Of a stretch of DNA of 64,000 bases, positions 59,141-64,000 are shown piece after piece. The stretch comes from Xanthomonas sp. 10-10. GTDB taxonomy: Bacteria; Pseudomonadota; Gammaproteobacteria; Xanthomonadales; Xanthomonadaceae. Positions within the stretch are counted from its first letter, which is position 1; every line of letters starts with the position of its first letter. The stretch is from positions 1,302,001 to 1,366,000 of the forward strand of contig NZ_CP144460.1 in assembly GCF_040182365.1 (NCBI RefSeq), given 5' to 3'. Made by a program: the position numbers and the translations under genes. Below the pieces are notes generated by a model. That model searched no databases. It was not told where the DNA came from and saw only the letters and a program-made list of their open reading frames with translations.

Positions 59141-60172
59141 ATGGGCATCCGCATCCACCGCCTGCGCAAGCAGTTCGACACGTTCACCGCGCTGGACGAC
59201 ATCACCCTGGACGTGCGTCAGGGCGAGTTGCTGGCCTTGCTGGGGCCGTCCGGTTCGGGCAAGACCACGCTGCTGCGGATCATGGCCGGGCTGGAGCATG
59301 CCGATGGCGGGCAGGTGCTGTTCGGTGAAGAAGATGCCACCCGCATGAGCGTGCAGTCGCGCCGGGTCGGTTTCGTGTTCCAGCACTACGCGTTGTTCAA
59401 GCATATGGACGTGTTCGAGAACATCGCCTTCGGGTTGCGGGTGCGGCGCGGCAACGAGCGTTGGGCCGAAGCGCGCATCCGCGCGCGGGTGGAAGAGCTG
59501 CTGGTGTTGGTGCAATTGCAGGGTCTGGAGCAACGCTATCCCACCCAGCTATCGGGTGGACAGCGGCAGCGTGTGGCGCTGGCGCGTGCGTTGGCGATCG
59601 AGCCGCGCGTGCTGCTGCTGGACGAGCCGTTCGGCGCACTGGATGCGCAGGTGCGCCGCGATCTGCGCCGCTGGTTGCGCGCGCTGCACGAGCAGACCGG
59701 GTTGACCACGGTGTTCGTGACCCATGACCAGGAAGAAGCGCTGGAATTGGCCGACCGCGTCGCCATCCTCAACCGCGGCCGCATCGAGCAACTCGATACC
59801 CCTGCAATGATCTACGACAAACCGGCCTCGCCGTTCGTATATTCGTTCGTGGGGGCGGTGAACCGCATCCCGGGCGTTCTGGAGCAGGGGCAGATCCAGG
59901 TGGCAGGCCACGCGTTGCCGGCAGCCAACGCCGCACTGGCCGCCGGCCCGGTCGAGGTCTACGTGCGTCCGGAGGATCTGGTGCCCGACGACACCGGCTG
60001 GCCGGCCACGGTGGCCTGGTCGCAACGCAGCGGGGCGCGCCTGCGCCTGCGCGCCACGCTGCAGCCGGCCGGCAACGAGGTGGAGGTGGAACTGCCGGCC
60101 TCGGCAGGAAGCTTCGAGACCGGCCAGCAGCTGCGCCTGGCAGCACGCCACTACGGCGTCTTCCCGGCCTGA
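59141..60172 (+). CDS. cysA: Sulfate ABC transporter ATP-binding protein CysA
   Basis: CysA powers sulfate import. From the ATG at 59141 it has 343 residues; an in-frame GTG two codons earlier is less likely because GAGG lies too close. Walker A is GPSGSGKTT, the Q-loop is in FVFQHYALF, the signature is [14 protein letters not shown], Walker B is [12 protein letters not shown] and the H-loop is VTHDQEEAL. The C-terminal part has the regulatory TOBE-like region. It lies 7 nt after cysW. Confidence 0.95.
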   Translation: MGIRIHRLRKQFDTFTALDDITLDVRQGELLALLGPSGSGKTTLLRIMAGLEHADGGQVLFGEEDATRMSVQSRRVGFVFQHYALFKHMDVFENIAFGLRVRRGNERWAEARIRARVEELLVLVQLQGLEQRYPTQLSGGQRQRVALARALAIEPRVLLLDEPFGALDAQVRRDLRRWLRALHEQTGLTTVFVTHDQEEALELADRVAILNRGRIEQLDTPAMIYDKPASPFVYSFVGAVNRIPGVLEQGQIQVAGHALPAANAALAAGPVEVYVRPEDLVPDDTGWPATVAWSQRSGARLRLRATLQPAGNEVEVELPASAGSFETGQQLRLAARHYGVFPA

Positions 60173-60262
60173 TGCAGCCGGATGGGCGGGCACGCCCTGC
60201 ATCTGGATAGGCGATCGGTAGTGAAGATTCGCCAGTGGTAGCGTCCTGCTGTGGCTGTTGCG

Positions 60263-60283
60263 GATCCCCAATCCCCGATCCCC
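60263..60283 (+). repeat. Half copy of the heptad repeat
   Basis: GATCCCC, AATCCCC and GATCCCC stand in tandem, matching one arm of the inverted repeats at 4943-5026 and 6084-6165. No second arm was found nearby, so it is a solo or decayed arm in the cysA-torF gap. Confidence 0.55.
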
Positions 60284-60463
60284 GCCATCAAGATTCGGCC
60301 CAGGCGGTCGATGAGACGAAGATCTGACCAGCGCATCGGCCTTGCGGATGTGCGCTCGATCAAGCGAGCGCGGCATTTATGTTGCGCTGCAATCACAGTT
60401 GGACTAAGAAGTCTGTGCAGTCCTCGCTCGCCAACCGACCGCCCATCGTCTCAGGAGATGCCC

Positions 60464-61177
60464 ATGAAGCTTTCCCCGCTCGCTAGTTGTCTGTCGTTGT
60501 TGCTATTGGGTGTGGTGCCGCTTGCACAGGCACAGGACGAACAGCCCGCCTCGGCACTCAGCGGTACCTTTGCGGTGACCAGCGATTACCTGTTCCGCGG
60601 TATCTCGCAGACCAACGAAGAACCCGCGTTCCAGGCCGGGCTGACCTACAAGTTGCCGTATGGCTTCTACGTCGGTACCTGGACCTCCAATGTCGATTAC
60701 GGCGCCGGCGATCCGGATTGGGAAGTGGACGGCTTTGTCGGCTACAACACCGACCTGAGCGCCAACTTCAATCTCGATGTGATGGTGAACCGCTACCAGT
60801 ACCTGGGCGCCGGTGCCTCCAACTACGCCGAGCTGATCACCAAGACCACGTTCCTGAAGACCTACAGCCTGACCCTTGCCTACACCAATGATCTGTACGG
60901 CACCGAGACCGACGGGTACTACTACGCGCTGGACGCCAACTGGGCGTTGCCGCATGACTTCACCGTTGGCGCGCACGCCGGGCACAGCATCTACACCTCG
61001 GCGCTGAGCCAGGTGGACCACGACTACAACGACTTCGGCGTGAATGTGGGCAAGACTTTCGGCCCGTTGGGTCTGACCGTGGGCTACTACGACACCAGCG
61101 AAGCGGCCGAGTTCGGCTTCGGGCGGCAGAATTCGCAGAACCATCTGGTGGCCACCGCAACCGTCACCTGGCCGTGA
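60464..61177 (+). CDS. TorF-like outer membrane protein
   Basis: The 237 residues start MKLSPLASCLSLLLLG with a signal peptide cleaved near AQA (residue 23). The mature part begins SGTFAVTSDYLFRGISQTNEEPA-like in pieces, the mark of the TIGR02001/TorF family of putative outer-membrane barrels, and is rich in alternating aromatic residues. The ATG at 60464 is preferred over 60458 because CAGGAG directly abuts the first. The family function is not established. Confidence 0.8.
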   Translation: MKLSPLASCLSLLLLGVVPLAQAQDEQPASALSGTFAVTSDYLFRGISQTNEEPAFQAGLTYKLPYGFYVGTWTSNVDYGAGDPDWEVDGFVGYNTDLSANFNLDVMVNRYQYLGAGASNYAELITKTTFLKTYSLTLAYTNDLYGTETDGYYYALDANWALPHDFTVGAHAGHSIYTSALSQVDHDYNDFGVNVGKTFGPLGLTVGYYDTSEAAEFGFGRQNSQNHLVATATVTWP

Positions 61178-61267
61178 GTGCGATGCGCTAGGCGCGTGGC
61201 TGGCGCATGCGTGGCGGGCGACGGCTGCCATGCATGACGCAGCTGTATGACATCGAACACGCGACAT

Positions 61268-61295
61268 GCAAAAGGCGCCCTGGGGCGCCTTTTGC
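61268..61295 (+). terminator. Bidirectional terminator between torF and tdh
   Basis: GCAAAAGGCGCC (61268-61279) pairs perfectly with GGCGCCTTTTGC (61284-61295) around CTGG. It serves the two convergent genes. Confidence 0.9.
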
Positions 61296-61314
61296 GTTTC
61301 TCACCGCCGGCCGA

Positions 61315-62337
61315 TCAGTTCCAGCTCAACACGACCTTGCCGGCCTTGCCTTCTTCCATCAGGTCGAAGCCTTTCTGGTAGTCGTCGATCGGCAGTTGAT
61401 GCGTCAGCACTTTTTGCAGCGGGAAACCGGACAGCACCAGCTGGGTCATCTTGTACCAGGTCTCGTACATCTTGCGGCCGTAGATGCCTTGCACGGTGAG
61501 GCCCTTGAAGATGATCTTGTCCCAGTCGCAGCCGGCGCCGCGCGGCATGATGCCGAGCATGGCGATCTTGCCGCCGTGGTACATGCAGTCGAGCATGTCG
61601 TTGAACGCGCGCGGGTTGCCGCTCATCTCCAGGCCCACGTCGAAGCCTTCCATGTGCAGGTCCTTCATCACGTCCTTCAACGAAGTATTGGATACGTTGA
61701 CCACGCGCGTGGCGCCCATGTCGGCGGCCAGCTTGAGGCGGAAGTCGTTGACGTCGGTGACCACCACGTTGCGCGCACCGATGTGCTTGCAGATGCCGGC
61801 GGCAATGATGCCGATCGGGCCGGCGCCGGTGATCAGCACGTCTTCGCCGATGACATCGAACTCCAGCGCGCAGTGCGCGGCGTTGCCGTAGGGGTCGAAG
61901 AATGCCGCCAGCTCCGAAGGAATCTGGTCCGGGATCGGCCACAGGTTGGAGGCCGGCATCACCATGTATTCGGCGAAGGCGCCGTTGACGTTGACGCCGA
62001 TGCCGACCGTGTTGGGGCACAGGTGCGGGCGGCCGCCACGGCAGTTGCGGCAATGGCCGCAGACGATATGGCCCTCGGCCGAGACGCGTTGGCCGACCTG
62101 GTAGCCGGTCACCGCCGAACCGAGCTCGGCCACGCGGCCGACGAACTCATGACCGATGGTCAGGCCGGGGGTGATGGTGCGCTGGCTCCACTCGTCCCAC
62201 AGGTAGATGTGCAGGTCGGTGCCGCAGATGGCGGTCTTTTCCAGCTTGATCAGCACCTCGTTGGGGCCGGGCGTGGGCACGGGAACCTGCTCCAGCCAGA
62301 TGCCTTTGTTTGCTTCGCGCTTGACCAGCGCCTTCAT
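61315..62337 (-). CDS. tdh: L-threonine 3-dehydrogenase
   Basis: Tdh oxidises threonine to 2-amino-3-ketobutyrate with NAD, giving the substrate of Kbl. From [12 protein letters not shown] it has 340 residues, close to the 341 of E. coli; an ATG four codons upstream has no better [12 protein letters not shown] and GHEFVG hold catalytic zinc ligands, [15 protein letters not shown] the structural zinc site, and [11 protein letters not shown] the NAD motif. Kbl is 5.2 kb away. Confidence 0.96.
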   Translation of the reverse strand: MKALVKREANKGIWLEQVPVPTPGPNEVLIKLEKTAICGTDLHIYLWDEWSQRTITPGLTIGHEFVGRVAELGSAVTGYQVGQRVSAEGHIVCGHCRNCRGGRPHLCPNTVGIGVNVNGAFAEYMVMPASNLWPIPDQIPSELAAFFDPYGNAAHCALEFDVIGEDVLITGAGPIGIIAAGICKHIGARNVVVTDVNDFRLKLAADMGATRVVNVSNTSLKDVMKDLHMEGFDVGLEMSGNPRAFNDMLDCMYHGGKIAMLGIMPRGAGCDWDKIIFKGLTVQGIYGRKMYETWYKMTQLVLSGFPLQKVLTHQLPIDDYQKGFDLMEEGKAGKVVLSWN

Positions 62338-62670
62338 CGTCTGCGCCATCTGGCGGGGCCTGCTGAGTGAAAGATAAGCCGGCGATTATATGCGGGGTGA
62401 GGCCGGTGCCATGTGGCGGTGCAAGAACAACGATCTGCGTTGGTGCGTGCAGCCCGGGTGGGGAGTGACGGTGGCGCTGGGTTGTTGGCAGAAAGCCTGC
62501 GTCTGATGCCAGGCGGGTGCCCCATCCGCCCTTCGGGCAGTCCCGCGCAGGCGGGGAAGGGCAGGGACTTCGAGAAACAGGCAGGCCAGCACGCAGGGAA
62601 GCCGCCACGCAGGGAAGGCAGAAGAAACGGCAGGGCGGACAGAAAGCGGATGAAACCTGAAGGCGGCTAC

Positions 62671-62786
62671 GCCGAACGAGCCGAACAAGCCGAACAAGCC
62701 GAACAAGCCGGACAAGCCGGACAAGCCGGACAAGCCGAGCAAGCCGAGTCGAGTTGAGTTGAGTTGAACCGAGCCGAGCCGAGCCG
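62671..62786 (+). repeat. 9-bp and 5-bp tandem repeats
   Basis: Nine 9-bp units run from 62671 to 62751: GCCGAACGA, three GCCGAACAA, three GCCGGACAA, GCCGAGCAA and GCCGAGTCG. They pass directly into seven 5-bp units to 62786: AGTTG three times, AACCG, AGCCG three times. Units of one kind are grouped, as expected from slippage. Confidence 0.9.
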
Positions 62787-62853
62787 AGCGAACGTACAGT
62801 CTCGGGAAAGGGTGCCGCAGGCCGGCTCACGGCGCCGGGGCACCGTCGGCATG

Positions 62854-62900
62854 CCTTCTCCCGCGCGCGGGAGAAGGTGGCGCTTAGCGCCGGATGAGGG
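62854..62900 (+). repeat. REP-like palindromic element
   Basis: A perfect 24-bp palindrome, CCTTCTCCCGCG with CGCGGGAGAAGG (62854-62877), is followed by the short stem GGCGC-TTA-GCGCC (62879-62891) and GGATGAGGG. Its form agrees with dispersed extragenic palindromes of xanthomonads. It lies 23-70 nt past the receptor stop. Confidence 0.65.
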
Positions 62901-62923
62901 CGCCTTCCGCTGGTGCAGAGCGC

Positions 62924-64000
62924 TTAAAACTTCACGTCCAGACTCATGAAGTACTGGCGTGGCGCACCCACCACCATGGTCTGGTTGTAGCCGTCCGGAT
63001 CGGAGGCAACGTAACCGTTGGTGCCGGTGCTGGCAAAGTAGCGCTTGTCGGTGAGGTTGGTGATGTTCAGGGCCAGGGCAATATCTGCCACGCCGCCCAC
63101 GCGACCGAAGTCGTAGCGCGCCCCGGCGTTGAACAGCCAGTACGAAGGCACCTGCGAATCGTTGAGGAAGGTGATGTAGCGCTTGTCCACGTACTTGCCG
63201 TCCAGGTCCAGGCGCAGGTTGCCCAACTGGTAGCTGGCGCTGGAAGAGAACATCAACGCGGGAATGCCCACCACGTCCTTGCCCGAGGTCGCGACCACGC
63301 CGTTGTTGAGGTAATCGTCCTGATAACGCGAGCGGTTCCACGACAGCGAGTTCAACCAGCTCAGGCCTTCGGTCGGGCGCCACATCAGCGCCAGATCCGC
63401 GCCGGCGCTATGCACTGCGCCGACATTGCTCAGGATCGAGGCGCAGGTCTGCACCGCGGTGCACGGCGAGGTGGTCAGCAGGCGGTTGGAGAACTTGGTG
63501 AAGTAGGCATCGGCCGAGAGCTGGAATTGCTCGTCCTGCATGCGGTACCCCATTTGCACGGTTTGCGACTCTTCCGGCTCCAGCGTGGAGCGGCTGCGAT
63601 CGAACGCGGCCTGCGAGGTGGCGAACGGGGTGAACCCGAAGGCGGCGATGTTCTTGCTGTAGGACGCATAGACGTCCTGGCGTTCGTCGAGTTTGTAGTT
63701 CACGCCCACTTGCGGCAGGAAGCCGTCTTCGGCGCGGATGCGGCCTTGCGCCAGCGACGTGGTGGGCACCAGCGACTGCGCGCGCGTGGTGGTGTTGAGC
63801 GCCTTTGCGCCGTAGTTCAACGTCAGCCGGTCATCGAGCAGGCGCACGGTGTCCTGCACGTAGAGCATGCGGGTCTGGGTGGTGTAACGCTGCAGGAAAT
63901 CGCGGCGAAACGGCGTCTGCGCTTCGTACACGTTGTACAGCGAGGTGTAGCCCTCATTGCCCAGCGCGAAGTAATTGCGCCCTTGCGTGGTGCGTGCATT
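62924..64000 (-). CDS. TonB-dependent receptor, C-terminal part
   Basis: The frame remains open to the right edge, so only about 358 C-terminal residues are seen. Barrel features are plain: alternating aromatic strands, a TYGAK-like LNYGAKALNT, YASYSKNIAAFGF, the SYQLGNLRLDLDGKYVDKRY stretch in pieces, NITNLTDKRYFAS and a terminal Phe (LDVKF) for outer-membrane insertion. These receptors import siderophores, vitamins or sugars using TonB; the substrate is unknown. Signal, TonB box and plug lie outside. Confidence 0.88.
   Translation of the reverse strand, partial: NARTTQGRNYFALGNEGYTSLYNVYEAQTPFRRDFLQRYTTQTRMLYVQDTVRLLDDRLTLNYGAKALNTTTRAQSLVPTTSLAQGRIRAEDGFLPQVGVNYKLDERQDVYASYSKNIAAFGFTPFATSQAAFDRSRSTLEPEESQTVQMGYRMQDEQFQLSADAYFTKFSNRLLTTSPCTAVQTCASILSNVGAVHSAGADLALMWRPTEGLSWLNSLSWNRSRYQDDYLNNGVVATSGKDVVGIPALMFSSSASYQLGNLRLDLDGKYVDKRYITFLNDSQVPSYWLFNAGARYDFGRVGGVADIALALNITNLTDKRYFASTGTNGYVASDPDGYNQTMVVGAPRQYFMSLDVKF

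Larger units (their letters stand above)
62338..62923 (+). other. Repeat-rich intergenic region
   Basis: No credible gene lies in these 586 nt. It contains a 9-bp tandem repeat (62671-62751), a 5-bp tandem repeat (62752-62786) and a long palindrome (62854-62877). The one open frame across the repeats would encode an EQAEQA and GQAGQA stretch and has no sign of being a gene. Confidence 0.5.

Noticed and set aside
62413-62757. 114-codon plus-strand frame ending in EQAEQA and GQAGQA repeats.
   Set aside because: The repeat protein is a direct result of the 9-bp tandem repeat; no SD, no family, and it lies in a repeat-rich gap.

Overview
The window is chromosomal DNA of a high-G+C gammaproteobacterium, almost certainly Xanthomonas or a very close relative. 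The protein sequences, the gene order (tRNA-Tyr/Gly/Thr, tuf, tRNA-Trp, secE, nusG, then rplKAJL-rpoBC, rpsLG-fusA-tuf and the S10-spc-alpha operons) and the flanking genes all fit that group. Reading frames were judged from protein families, start codons and Shine-Dalgarno (SD) sites; no database search was possible.

Layout. 1-264: the 3' end of ychF. 328-2137: a tRNA/tuf unit (tRNA-Tyr, -Gly, -Thr, first tuf, tRNA-Trp). 2187-14770: secE-nusG, rplK-rplA, rplJ-rplL, rpoB-rpoC. 14880-19411: str operon (rpsL, rpsG, fusA, second tuf) with a sigma70-type promoter and a strong terminator. 19457-30682: S10 and spc operons (rpsJ to secY) behind two tandem promoters. 31015-34033: alpha operon (rpsM, rpsK, rpsD, rpoA, rplQ), closed by a strong terminator. 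34699-38034: dsbB, a class II DAHP synthase and an MscS-type channel. 38120-42158 (minus): lipoprotein amidase, DUF2127-type membrane protein, typA/bipA. 42403-44004: cyclophilin and malate dehydrogenase. 44197-51473 (minus): glutathione S-transferase, SleB-type hydrolase, MFS transporter, 2,4-dienoyl-CoA reductase, quinone-reductase-like dehydrogenase. 51887-54580: OmpA-family protein, small exported protein, pseudouridine synthase. 54519-56134 (minus): HNH endonuclease and kbl. 56307-60172: sulfate ABC transporter (sbp, cysT, cysW, cysA). 60464-61177: TorF-like outer-membrane protein. 61315-62337 (minus): tdh. 62924 to the right edge (minus): C-terminal part of a TonB-dependent receptor.

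The first 34 kb builds the translation and transcription machinery: ribosomal proteins, EF-Tu twice, EF-G, the core RNA polymerase subunits, NusG and the SecY/SecE translocon. The remainder is ordinary metabolism and envelope biology. Kbl and Tdh together convert threonine to glycine, although their genes lie 5 kb apart on either side of the sulfate transporter.

I found no defence system, prophage, CRISPR array, secretion island or evident new multi-gene system. The signals most worth checking are non-coding: an inverted repeat built of four 7-bp heptads per arm, present once before rplJ and once before rpoB with a half copy near cysA; several intrinsic-terminator-like hairpins inside the spc and alpha operons; a near-identical tuf pair whose identity runs past the stop codon; a three-hairpin leader before the SleB-type gene; and a 9-bp plus 5-bp tandem repeat tract before the TonB receptor.
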